In this document: positions 11,201 through 20,339 of the stretch, piece by piece
Position numbering within the stretch: the stretch's first letter is position 1
How the letters are laid out: the number at the start of each line of letters is the position of its first letter
Made by a program: the position numbers and the translations under genes
Notes under the pieces: generated by a model
Told to the model about the DNA's origin: nothing
The model's input: only the letters and a program-made list of their open reading frames with translations
The model's database searches: none
DNA from: Blattamonas nauphoetae
Lineage: Eukaryota; Preaxostyla; Oxymonadida
DNA: 34,791 nt
Assembly: GCA_033064195.1 (NCBI GenBank)
Contig: JARBJD010000548.1
Location: forward strand, 1 to 34,791
Direction of reading: 5' to 3'

Positions 11201-12621
11201 TTTCGTCTCCATCGTCGTATCTCTTCGATCCGCTCCTTCTCCGATCTGTCCACATCTGCATGAAGAAGGTTCTCTTCCACATGCTCCTCACAGTCACTCA
11301 GCTTGGCCTCAGTGTTGTCTACGCCTCAACCAACCGTCTCATCATCAACACTGCCAGGCGGTCGTTGAAAGATGCTGAAATTGCGATCAAGACGATGGTG
11401 TCCACCATCCTCCAGAAAGACCTTTTCAAGTTGATTGTGATTGAGCCTGTCCAACTTTGGAGGAAGCTCATCTTCCTCGATCGATCCAACTTCGGCGGAA
11501 TGAGGCCAGAACTCGAAGAGGAGAAACAAGAAAGACTTGCTCGGGATGCGAACACGGTTGACATCGAAACGTCCAGAGGCCAATCATCAGGTGATCTTGG
11601 CAATGGCAGTGAACAGCCAGGATCTCCTTTGGAAGATGTGTCAACACTGTCGACTCTTCCTCCGATGTCGGGAACTGATGCTGAAAACATGGTCCAAACA
11701 CTTTGGAGAGTTGACTTCCGCTTTGATCTTGTCAGCTGCTTCCCAAAAAGTATGAAATCAGCCTTTGAAATCATCCTCAAACGGTATCTCACTTTCCATC
11801 TGCAACTCGACGATGACAACACATACGTCGACACTGACGACGAACAAAGCGACGACGGGATGGGCAAGGATGACGAGGAGGACGAGGTGTTCAAGCTCAT
11901 CGACCACAAAGCACAGGAGCTCCGAAAACGCGCCGAAAAATCTCGAAACAGGAAGCTCAAAAGTTCGTGAGAGAGAAGCTCCAGGCAGACCTCATCACAA
12001 TCGTCAAGCGAATCCGCAGCCTGGCTCAGGTCGATTCGCTCGACGATTTCGAGCCAAAGCCCATCAAGCCAATCCATTGGTCTTCGAGCCCAGCAGTAGC
12101 GTACGTTACTGTCATCTGCCACATCCTCTCGCTCGACAAGCCTCTCACAAAGATCTCCCAGACGATCAAGCGTGTCGTCTTGGAAATGCTCAACACAAGC
12201 GCTTTTTCAGAAGAAACAAAATTTGTCATTCCTTCGGCTGCAATCATCATCACGAACGTGCCGTGCTCGTTCTGTGGCTTCCCTCACGAACTCGACCTGG
12301 CTCGAGACAAGGACCTCATCGAAGGACGATGGAACTGCCCCATCTGCCACAACCCGTACGACCAGAGTGAGATTGAACAGATTCTGCTCCGCGCCTTGAA
12401 ACGACGTCTTCAAACATTCCCAACTCAGATGACACGCTGTGCTCTGTGTAAAGCCAAGCAGACATCGTATCTCCAACTCCGCTGCGAGTGCCAAGGCCAG
12501 TTCACACACGACGAAGAAGTCGCAGATTCTGACAACAATCTCAAACATGACGCAGATTGCCGAGTTCTACAACTTTGGAGTTCTCTTGTCTTTCATTCGT
12601 TCAATCAGCGACATGCTCTAG
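5263..12621 (+). CDS. POLE: DNA polymerase epsilon catalytic subunit
   Basis: Leading-strand replicative DNA polymerase, acting in the nucleus. In order: an N-terminal domain (DGSRFKV, PYFYIKT, REYDVPY); exonuclease motifs Exo I (FDIECT, about 5983), Exo II (NGDSFDWP, about 6268) and Exo III ([10 protein letters not shown], about 6555); polymerase motif A ([10 protein letters not shown], about 7045); three Fe-S ligand cysteines (ECVRC and NRCQRK, 7120-7165) plus a fourth in DYC (about 7313); and motif C (LDTDGIWC, about 7720), a form typical of epsilon. The inactivated second polymerase half follows, then C-terminal metal sites CSFC/CPIC (about 12265-12350) and CALC/CEC (about 12440-12495), ending [10 protein letters not shown] at TAG 12619-12621. 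The span is roughly 2,390 codons, near the human and yeast length. One intron is clear (5830-5880, 51 nt); another ends at about 5752. The frame changes more than ten times, for example at C 5961-5964, A 6115-6118, G 7309-7312 and A 11936-11940, yet every catalytic residue is kept. I therefore infer a working gene with run-length errors in the assembly. The 5' end is unresolved. Confidence 0.95.
5830..5880 (+). other. Intron in polymerase epsilon
   Basis: A 51-nt GT-AG intron. It begins GTCTGATTTT and ends ACTGTTTAG. Removing it joins the conserved IDL to GIRAGQWY, which matches the corresponding IDLKIHVAHWY region of human polymerase epsilon. Confidence 0.8.
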
Positions 12622-12751
12622 CCGATTTTGCTCCGTTTGCTTTGTCATTGCAGAGAAAAATGAAGATTGTGAAGTGAAAATCAAGAGAGAAATCACAAAT
12701 CGAACGAAATACTAATGAAAAAAGATTGACGGAGTGTCGATTCGCTGTGAA

Positions 12752-13045
12752 TTATCTCAGAATCGCAGCATCATACAGAGCAGCCAATGTACAGGATGTT
12801 GACCAGGCCTGAAATTGGCACGACGCAGGGCAGAATCCACCATTCACCTGAGTCAATTCGGGTAGTGACAGCCAGGGGTTGCGGTCATTTCGAGTGTGGA
12901 TGTCTTGTCCTTCGTGTTTGAAGGAGGACGTGGACTTCGAAGAGAGTTGAGATTCAATGAAGTGAAGTTTGTTTTGCGTCTGCTCCTCCAACTTCCCAAT
13001 CTGTTGTTTGAGATCCCGAAGCTGAAGGGTGGTCCACTATCTCGT
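12752..13045 (-). CDS. C-terminal coiled-coil frame, minus strand
   Basis: A minus-strand frame reading LQLRDLKQQIGKLEEQTQNK begins near 13045 and runs through a Ser-rich linker to a Trp/Cys-containing end (FCPASCQFQAWSTSCTLAAL), stopping at 12752-12754. The heptad-like start resembles the coiled-coil gene immediately upstream (13244-14460). It may therefore be the true C-terminus of that gene, separated from it by the surface-protein-like piece at 12985-13285. No family is recognised. Confidence 0.4.
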
Positions 13046-13285
13046 CTCCTCCGTGAAGACTCCCAAACTTCACTTGTCCTTCATCACTGCAGTGGATATT
13101 CCGACAAGCCGACGGAAACAAATAATGGTTGGGCGAGTTGTCGCTGAATAAGGATGTGAAGATCGTCAGGTTTCCTCCCTCCATGTTGATCGCTCCCAAC
13201 GAATAACAAGAGAATTGAGACGAGGTGACAGATGCTGTTGTATTCACAAGAGGATATACGCTCCCAGCGTCGTCGCTCTCTCTTC
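12985..13285 (-). pseudogene. Fragment of a beta-helix surface protein
   Basis: The minus-strand frame reads VNTTASVTSSQFS, then INMEGGNLTIFTSLFSDNSP, then RNIHCSDEGQVKFGSLHGGD and DHPSA. This order (Gly-Gly-x-Leu-Thr-Ile strand, Phe-Ser-Asp-Asn, NIHCS, GSLxGGD) matches, from memory, a repeat of the large right-handed beta-helix surface proteins of oxymonads. Only about 100 residues are present, with no signal peptide, transmembrane segment or further repeats. It overlaps the 3' end of a coiled-coil gene in a different frame. I call it a fragment. The alternative is that the coiled-coil protein really continues into it through one misread base run. Confidence 0.5.
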
Positions 13286-14460
13286 TCTCCTTCTTTCTTC
13301 TTCCTCCAGTCTCCACTGCACGGCTTCTCTACGCTGTTGTTCGTCCATTTCACTCTGCCGCATCTCTTCTTCTTCACGCCGCCTCCGTTCCTCCTCCGTC
13401 ATTTGCAGTCGTTACCTCTATTCCACTTCCTCTTCCGCTTTCCTGCTTCTCTTCTCATTCGTTCTGCATCTTCCCGGCACTGTTTTGACTCGTTTCCAGT
13501 TTTTTGCTACATCGTCAAAATATCCGCTCAGTCACTCGCTCATCTCAGCTTGCTCCACAAAAGTGTTGACGATGTCGTTTGTGATCATGCCTCCAAACTG
13601 GACTGTGGTCTGGCTCACTCTCTGTGAGGCTCTGATCGTATGACAGTTGGTGGTTGGTGTCTCGTTCCAGATCCTATCCCGCATCGGTGCAACGAGAAAT
13701 TCTGTATCGTGCTGTTTGTGCAACAGCAGTCGTCCAAGTTGGGCGAGGTCGTTCAAGAGTCCTTTGTTGGCGACCGCATCGGGTTGAGATGGAGGAGGTC
13801 TCAGGACGACAGCGTTGTGGAGGTTCAGCAGGCGACTGTGGTCCGTTTGAAGGCTGGAGAGAGTTTCGGATAGTTTCTGGCAAACTTCTCTGCTCTTCGT
13901 CTCCTTTCTTGTGCATTTTCTGCCTCTGTTTCGATCAGAGTGTTTTCTCTCCTGCTTCAACCTCTCCTTCACAGCCTGCCGTTGAGCCTCCTCCCTCTCC
14001 TCGCTGTCGTCGAAGGTGTGTTCTCGAACACTCTCCCCACCTGCTCCACACTTTGTCAGTTCCAGTCTCGCTTTCTGCATCATCAAACCCATGTTCCGAT
14101 CTGAGAAGACACTTTTGGACGATTTTGGCAATTTTGGAGTGGAGGTCGACGGATAGTGCGTGGAGTGGACTGAACGTTGTTTGTCTTGGTCCAAACTGTT
14201 CAGAAAATGACGAGTGAGGCTGCGAATTGAAGAGATCCTGTTCATGTTTGTCCAGCTCCTGTCCTTGGGTGAATTTTCTGGGGTGAGCGTGGTCAGTTCA
14301 ATACTCAGACGCTCCTTCGCCCCTTCTATCACTTTCTGCTTGTTCAATTCCACCTGCTCTGCTTCCCTCTCGCATTTCGAACGGCCTTCGATTCGTCCTT
14401 GAGCAATTTCGGTTTGTCTGTTTCAGTTGCGAATATCATCGATGAAAATCTGCTCTTCTT
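13244..14460 (-). CDS. Long coiled-coil protein, unrecognised
   Basis: A minus-strand gene coding for a strongly charged helical protein. The main open part (13535-14353) has KVIEGAKERLSIEL, EEREEAQRQAVKERLKQERK, KLSETLSSLQTDHSRLLNLH and LNDLAQLGRLLLHKQHDTEF. Downstream pieces read DVAKNWKRVKT and then MTEEERRRREEEEMRQSEMD, ending ATTLGAYILL with a TGA at 13244-13246. Upstream, coil-like sequence (EEQIFIDDIR) reaches about 14460. An N-terminus may lie between 14460 and 14650, where a frame with a Glu/Thr-rich patch is open. It reads as cytoskeletal or scaffold-like, but no family can be named. Two or three frame changes in the middle fall at or near short runs. It converges on polymerase epsilon. 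Confidence 0.6.
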
Positions 14461-14689
14461 CTTCGGAGTGACGAGGAGGAGGATGTGGGAATGAACTGTT
14501 CACAGATGAAGGATGGCTGTGTCTGGACGAACCGGAGTGTGTGGTTGTCTTCTGTTTCTTCTTCTTCTGTGTTGGTTAAGGAGTCTGTGAATGTGATGTG
14601 CGAGGGATCGGTTTCGTGTGGGAAGCCGAGGCGACAGTGATGATGCGGAGTCCACTGAAGGATGCGTGTTGATCGGGTAGGTATAGAGA

Positions 14690-14763
14690 CAGATCTGATT
14701 TTGTATACGCACAGATCTATATTTGGTATACACACAGATCTGTCGGATACACACAGATCTGCC
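14690..14763. repeat. Four spaced CAGATCT repeats
   Basis: The motif CAGATCT occurs four times in about 75 bases. The last three copies have the form ACACAGATCTGT or a close variant and are spaced about 20-24 bp apart, so this is a short, slightly degenerate tandem repeat. It sits just upstream of the probable 5' end of the minus-strand coiled-coil gene and 100 bp from the repeat at 14864. It could be a microsatellite-like array or a cluster of palindromic binding sites; nothing in the sequence decides which. Confidence 0.6.
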
Positions 14764-14863
14764 ATTATTGTCTCTATTTTGGTCTATAATGTGTCTTTCA
14801 TGAATGAAAAGACGTAGAATAGATGTAAAATTATAAAAGAAGAGTTTCAATGAAAAACGAGAG

Positions 14864-15131
14864 TAGACCCAAACCGAATGAAGTATGGTTTTGAAATGTT
14901 AAGGTTGATGTAAATTTACGGGGTTATTTTAAATATACGGTCGATAAATCTGAATGAAGTGACTTCTATTTGAATAGGGTACGATCCTAATTGAATCGAA
15001 AGAGCTCTTTCAAAATAACACAGTTCTTTCAAAATAACCAAGTTCTTTCAAATTAAGACCCACAACAAAACATTTTTCCCAGTTTTCACTTATAATTCGC
15101 CTGAGATCCATTTATAAACATTCTCAGACAG
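14864..15131 (+). repeat. 270-bp AT-rich interspersed repeat, copy A
   Basis: This block begins TAGACCCAAACCGAATGAAG and ends ATAAACATTCTCAGACAG. The reverse complement lies at 20340-20608. The two copies agree throughout except for run-length differences (AAA/AAAA, TTT/TT, C/CC) and a small difference at one end. The interior has repeated TTTCAAAATAAC-like words. It has no coding capacity. It looks like a short non-autonomous transposable element, but terminal inverted repeats within one copy are not evident, so its class is open. Confidence 0.8.
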
Positions 15132-15238
15132 TGTGTGTACGGGAAAAGCGTGTTTTTGTTTCAAGGACGATCAGTTGACCATCCCATTCATTTTTCCTTT
15201 TTCATTACCGACAGCTGATCTCGAGAGACTCAACCAAT

Positions 15239-16432
15239 ATGTTAAGAAACGATGACATTGACTCCGTAATCTTACCATAATATCGTGAGTTGGTCTCCTC
15301 TTTCAATCAATCCTTTCAGAAATGTTTGATCTCTCGTAGCAAGAAGAAACACAGTGTTCAATCCTGAATTTAGCCCCCAGACATCGGAACAGGCAATCAT
15401 TTATGCATCGTCAATCTCAATCACAAAAATAAGACAGACAACGCTGAATTCTTCCGAGCAGAGGTGCCTTACAAAACTGGTTCAGAGCCAGAAGATGTGT
15501 GGATCTCTCCCAACCTCACACATCCCATCGCCCCACTTCCACAGTTCACTCATCTGCTGGACATTGCAACGTCGAGGATCTTCATCGGAATCACTTGGGA
15601 CATTCTACACGTAGCATCTCATCACCAGAACCAGGTCGGCGGAGGCGGGTTGATGGGAGCACGGGCGGTGTCTGGTCTCTCAATTGCTCTGATAGATTCC
15701 TCTTCACCGCCGCCGAGCGAGGGAGCCACACCATTCGATCACCACGTCCCAGAATTCGATTGTATGAAGAGCTCAGTCGACAAAGCCCTTCTTCCGATTC
15801 GGAGGCTGTTGGATCCGACACTTTGCTTCTCTTCACAATGGCAGATCGAGTCAGGGAAGGAGCTGAAGCTGTCCAGTTTGTCAGAGAGCGATGGTCACCC
15901 TCTGCCACTTCCATGTCCACCGAATATATCACTGATCGAATCTCTCTTCACGCCATAACAATGTCATTGCCTCCCACTGACAACAAACCACTCGCACAAC
16001 ACAAACACGTCCATTGTCACGATCCTCGTCTGGAAACATTGCTCAGGTCAGTCGAATTGACTGACTCAGCCAATCAGAAGACGGAGTCGGAAAGAGATGT
16101 CGAAGACAAGAAACAGACACAGACAGAGGGAGCTTGTGCAGGCGATCAAGGCGAAGAGGCAGCGGAAGCAGTTGGAGAGACTTCACAAATGGTGGCACAA
16201 AACGAGGTCGCTGGAGGATGAAGAATTCGAGCGAGAACAGAAGGAACTGCTCGAACAGGAAAAATCGGAGAAGAAGAAAAGACACAATTCGAACGATCTT
16301 GTGTCGAGCGAGGAAGGGCTGAGTGGAGGAGATGACGACGACGACAAAGTGTTGGTTGGTTTGCAGGACACCGCTTTTAGAACAATTCCTCAACTGTTCC
16401 AACCATCGGAGGACGATGGCCTCAAAGAATAG
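15239..16432 (+). CDS. Unrecognised protein with basic/acidic C-terminal coil
   Basis: A plus-strand gene lying between the inverted 270-bp repeats. A possible start is the ATG at 15239 (MLRNDDIDSVILP), followed by a short intron (GTGAGT at 15285 to TTTCAG at 15319, 35 nt). The next frame reads VFNPEFSPQTSEQAIIYASS. After a frame change come WISPNLTHPIAPLPQFTHLLD and IFIGITWDILHVASHHQNQ, then a Ser/Pro-rich part, then LPPTDNKPLAQHKH. The last 110 residues (QRKQLERLHKWWHKTRSLED; EQKELLEQEKSEKKKRH; GGDDDDDKV) form a charged coil and end at 16430-16432. I do not recognise the family. Frame changes near 15460, 15840 and 16100 may be run-length errors or undetected introns. Gene direction is well supported; the exon structure is not. 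Confidence 0.55.
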
Positions 16433-16892
16433 TTGGGCGTGAAGGCTCCGATGGAGAACAAATGCGTCGTCAAATCAAACACTCTGCTGCCCATGCAAAG
16501 CCATCACATCTCACACCAAACCTGCTCAGTGCTCATTGTGAATAGGCTGGTCATCTGCTGACAGTCCATGTGGACATCAAACTCTGAAAGTTGACCATTC
16601 TGATCACCAGATTGACCTCATTCATTCCGAAGGAGCGTCGTGGTTGGAGAACAGTTCTATTTTCACGATTTCTTATTTCGCTGTACAGTTTTCTTTTTTC
16701 ATGTGTCCTGCATATGTGCAATCTGTAGCTGATCAAAACATGACAGAGAACAGTGTCCATTCCTGTTAGAAAAGACTCAGAAGGAATGAAAAGTGAAGTG
16801 GGGCGGATCTGAGTGATGCCACCAAAGTGATTAATTTCGAACATTTCAACATTTTCCATCGTTCTCATCACATTTTGTCACTTCTGGTACGC
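16433..16892. other. Gene-poor interval with one weak minus-strand frame
   Basis: No gene is recognised. A minus-strand frame is open at 16551-16871. Its DNA shares short words (TTTGATGTCCA, GATCAAAACA, GTGGACACTG-like) with the region just upstream of the kinase gene at 30890-31060. That hints at related upstream or untranslated sequence, but the match is patchy and could be chance. Confidence 0.3.
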
Positions 16893-17174
16893 TTTTGAGA
16901 TATCTTTGAATTAGATAATGACGAAAGGGAGTTCAAAAATGTTATGGTGCCTTATTTAAAATAAGTTTGGCCTTTCTGAAATAAGTAGACCCAAACTGAA
17001 TGAAGTATGGTATTTTAAAACAAGTGGGTATATTTGAATAGAATTACTGTAAATTTGAAATAACTAAGTTGTTTTGAAATACGCCACTTATTTCAGAAGG
17101 CCAAACTTATTTAAATGAGCACCATAACATTAAGAACTCCCTCGTCATTATCTAATTCAAAAGATATCTCAAAA
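16893..17174. mobile_element. Foldback (MITE-like) element with a second repeat inside
   Basis: Two arms of about 90 bp are near-perfect inverted repeats. The left arm (16893-16985) starts TTTTGAGATATCTTTGAATT and passes through GATAATGACGAAAGGGAG; the right arm (17088-17174) is its complement. Between the arms lies a 100-bp block that also exists alone at 20607-20709. The simplest history is a palindromic DNA element whose centre received a second small element. No transposase is visible, so both would be non-autonomous. Confidence 0.75.
16986..17087 (+). repeat. 100-bp interspersed repeat, copy inside the foldback element
   Basis: Runs from TAGACCCAAACTGAATGAAG to AAATACGCCAC. It matches the reverse complement of 20607-20709 over its whole length, with scattered differences in the middle. 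Its first 26 bases also resemble the start of the 270-bp repeat at 14864, so the two repeat types share one terminus. Confidence 0.75.
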
Positions 17175-19049
17175 ACTTATTATACGAAATCGACGTGACG
17201 ACGAATCAGTCAACAAAATTTGTCCGCATATTCTAATGACATGCTCGAGCCATCGGAGATATTCTATAAACCGCTTTCCACCTTCCTTCTTCGGCACCGC
17301 TCCGGCCCATCGCCTGCGGCGTATCTCTCTTCGACCACGTGTCTTTCGAACTGTTGACCAATGGATGATGTGATGGACGTCGCTTCCCTGGTTGTGAAGT
17401 ATTCCAGCTGAAGCCTTCGACCGGTATTTCGGCGATATCGGAGATGACGCTGTGCCGTATCTTCGTGGCAATGGAAACATTGAAATTTGGCTGGTGAACA
17501 GAACATTGACTCTTTGTGATTATCTATTACTGTCAACTAACTGAAGATCAAACATTCTGAAATGAAGTTCATACGATCAATATTCGGAGATCGAAATGGG
17601 ATATCCTGAAAAATATACCATCTGAATTAGAGGATGAGCAACGGACGGACAAAACCACGTTCTCCTCGGACATCGGACGAGACCCTGTCCAAGTCGGAAG
17701 AAGTGTTTCTTGTGGCTTAAATGGACGTGATTGACACTCAATTTTTTTTTCATCCAAGATGTTAATTTTGTTCAGATTTTGTCTTTCAAAATCAAAGAAA
17801 CGAGTATTAGAGAATTCGGACAAAATCCATAAAATTGCCGAATTGTCCTGGCCTATATCCGATCTTGGACATGAGCTCATTTGGTGAAAAAAGAGTCGTC
17901 TGAATTTCTTCACGAGGCATTTATGATCATTTGGAAACGGACAATCGTGTCCAGTCCTGGACAGGTCCGGATCGTCCTCCCATCGGATGGTGACTTCGAC
18001 TCACATTTTCTCTCAGAGACCATTACATCGCAATTCAGATTCCCTTGTCCATTCCACTTCTTTTATCCAATTGTCACTCATTGCTGTCTCCATTGAATTT
18101 CAAACTTGTGGGGATCTCACAATTCACTTTTGCCCATCTCCTCACTCGATGATGTCACACTGAATTGACACATGGAAAATGAACAATATCAGTATTCATT
18201 TTTATTATCGTTTCACTCTTCTCTACCTCTTTCTCTTCATTTGTCTGTAATAGATGATAAGATCTTTCTCAATCAGAAATGGACATAAATAGAAGAAATC
18301 TGGATCACAAACAACATCAGTATGCATTTTTCTTTCTCCACTCATCTTCATCGATTAGTCTCATTACACGCCTCCTCTTTTCTTCCAAACAAAACGCAGA
18401 AGATCAAGGACATCACATTCCCGACACTGTCCATTTTATTGGTTCATTATCTGAAGGAAGGGTTCACATCTTCAGACTCGACACAATGTCTAATTCACTC
18501 ACAATCGAGAACCGCCTTGAGATCAAACTGAAGGAGTCTCTGAACATCACAGCATATTTTTGAAAGCGAAGACGGAACGGATCCTCTTATCATGCACGCG
18601 GACATGTCGTGTTCAGCAGGTCTTATTCATGCGTCAAATTACAGAACGAGGGTAATCGGTTCATTCAAAACCAGCTTCAAGGTTTGGCGGATGATGAACT
18701 TCTTCTTGATCAATCTCAGAAACGAACCGTGAAGTGCGACTATGTCAACACTCCATTATTCTGTTCGGATTCGCAATCGATGAGGAGCCGACCCCAGAAA
18801 AATGCAACAATCAGGACGGATTTACGCGTACTCGCTTAAACAACCATCAATTTCATGCGCAGCAGTACCTAGTCTCATCTACCACGCTGAATCTTTGAGG
18901 AAAACGAACAAGAATCTGTCACATATAGTCGGTGGACGAAACTCATCATCATGAGTCTCTGACGGGGAAGAACAAAGCCAACCACCATGACGAAGGACAA
19001 ACTTCATATTTATCTTCACACTGCTCGATTTTGGTATGATGATAATTGA
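17175..19049. other. Gene-poor interval with short unrecognised open frames
   Basis: Nearly 1.9 kb without a gene I can support. Short open frames exist on the minus strand (17264-17536, 17569-17913) and plus strand (17881-18096, 18279-18563, 18609-18839). None shows a family motif, signal peptide or convincing splice pattern. The frame at 18609-18839 precedes the surface-protein fragment at 19050 and could be a decayed upstream part of it. No tRNA or other structured RNA was seen. Confidence 0.35.
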
Positions 19050-19433
19050 TTGCGGATGGATGAGACATCGGCTGGAAAACTCTCTAACTCCAACGTGACT
19101 GTCTCGTCGAGTACGATCATCTCAAATCCTGAATGTTCCCCATTTATGGTTGTTGAGGGGAACGATGACAGTTCGATTTCGATCATTGACGTTGTTCACA
19201 GATCGAGTGAACTTCGGACGCTCCTTCCTCTGACAGCCATTTCGTCACTCAACCATCTCGACTCCTCCCAACCGTCCTGCTCTGAGATGAACTCTGATGT
19301 CTCCGTCAGTTGCTCCGGTCTCTCGATCGACGATGCGTCCCTCGTTCTTGGATCTGGTCGTCTCCTCTCTATCGAAACACCGACCGACCATCCGCACATT
19401 TGTCGTCTCCTTCAACAGGCGCGGGGTGTTTGA
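19050..19433 (+). pseudogene. Fragment of a beta-helix surface protein
   Basis: A 127-codon frame rich in Ser, with the pattern NVTVSSSTIISNPECSPF, then MVVEGNDDSSISI, LLPLTAISSLNHLD, DVSVSCSGLSIDDASLVLG and SGRLLSIET. The recurring SVS(x)SGLSIDDASLVLGSG block resembles, from memory, the repeat modules of the large Ser-rich beta-helix surface proteins of oxymonads. It has no signal peptide or membrane anchor here and ends at a stop just before a minisatellite. It is probably a remnant or one exon of a longer gene whose remainder I cannot follow. Confidence 0.5.
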
Positions 19434-19479
19434 CATCCCTGCTGTCAATGCCTGAAGAATCAATGGAATCGTTCCCCAC

Positions 19480-20062
19480 CCTCACCTCGTGTGATCATCC
19501 CTCCCTTCACCTCGTGTGATCATCCCTCCCCTCACCTCGTGTGATCATCCCCTCCCTCACCTCGTGTGATCATCCCTCCCCTCACCTCGTGTGATCATCC
19601 CCTCCCCTCACCTCGTGTGATCATCCCTCCCCTCACCTCGTGTGATCATCCCCTCCCCTCACCTCGTGTGATCATCCCTCCCTTCACCTCGTGTGATCAT
19701 CCCTCCCTCACCTCGTGTGATCATCCCTCCCCTCACCACGTGTGATCATCCCTCCCCTCACCTCGTGTGATCATCCCTCCCCTCACCTCGTGTGATCATC
19801 CCTCCCCTCACCTCGTGTGATCATCCCTCCCTTCACCTCGTGTGATCATCCCTCCCTCACCTCGTGTGATCATCCCTCCCTTCACCTCGTGTGATCATCC
19901 CTCCCTTCACCTCGTGTGATCATCCCTCGTGTGATCATCCCTCCCTTCACCTCGTGTGATCATCCCTCCCTCACCTCGTGATCATCCCCTCCCTCACCTC
20001 GTGTGATCATCCCTCCCCTCACCTCGTGTGATCATCCCTCCCCTCCTCGTGTACTCATTCCC
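19480..20062 (+). repeat. Minisatellite, about 23 units of 24-26 bp
   Basis: Tandem copies of a unit with the core CTCGTGTGATCATCC followed by a C/T-only spacer of variable length (CTCCC, CCTCCCC, CTCCCTT). I count about 23 cores. Most differences are in the spacer run lengths; one core has CACG for CTCG, one lacks GT, and one unit is shortened. Each unit carries the palindrome TGATCA. Unit length is not a multiple of three, and one reading frame hits TGA in every unit, so the array is unlikely to be translated as a repeat protein. The end is degenerate near 20041-20062. Confidence 0.95.
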
Positions 20063-20286
20063 TCCTGCCCTTCGCACGGTCATCACAGCCTATCCACTCC
20101 AAAACGTCCTTTCCCACCTCATCCTCTTAAATTCTTTTTCTTCCTCATCTTCCGCATCCACATGTAACCTTCCTATTTCCACTCTTATTGTTTCGTCATC
20201 AATTTATTAATTCCTGGGTTTAGTCGTGACAGAAGGAATTGGTTGATCAAGCCCATTGTTGCGACTTGAGTGGTGACCTCCTAATT
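20063..20286 (+). other. Ser-rich open tail after the minisatellite
   Basis: A plus-strand frame to 20210 reads PALRTVITAYPLQNVLSHLI then a Ser run. This resembles the continuation of the surface-protein fragment upstream of the minisatellite, which would make the array an expansion inside an old surface-protein gene. It is too short to be sure. Nothing else is seen up to the hairpin at 20287. Confidence 0.3.
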
Positions 20287-20314
20287 AGGCGCTGTCCGAG
20301 GACGGACAGCGCCT
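20287..20314. repeat. Perfect 12-bp hairpin with AGGA loop
   Basis: AGGCGCTGTCCG and its exact complement CGGACAGCGCCT are separated by the four bases AGGA. It is far more GC-rich than its surroundings and lies 25 bp from the 270-bp repeat. No tract of T follows, so a terminator role is not supported. Confidence 0.7.
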
Positions 20315-20339
20315 CCCTATCCGGACAATTGCTCCTCAC

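Noticed and set aside
6086-11583. Many long open frames on the minus strand opposite polymerase epsilon, up to 267 codons.
   Set aside because: They are shadows of the strongly biased coding sequence on the plus strand; none has a recognisable motif or its own splice signals.
1-14460. In-frame TGA and TAA codons in minus-strand genes suggested a non-standard genetic code.
   Set aside because: TAA, TAG and TGA all end conserved proteins here (E2-like gene, polymerase epsilon, CIR1), and the long polymerase frames contain no in-frame stops. The odd stops coincide with probable frame errors or introns.
16551-16871. Minus-strand frame sharing short DNA words with the region upstream of the AGC kinase, suggesting a kinase paralogue fragment.
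   Set aside because: The matches are short and scattered and no kinase motif is present; evidence is too weak to call.
19480-20062. Regular repeats with variable spacers could suggest a CRISPR array.
   Set aside because: The spacers are short low-complexity pyrimidine runs, the host is eukaryotic and no cas gene is near. It is a minisatellite.
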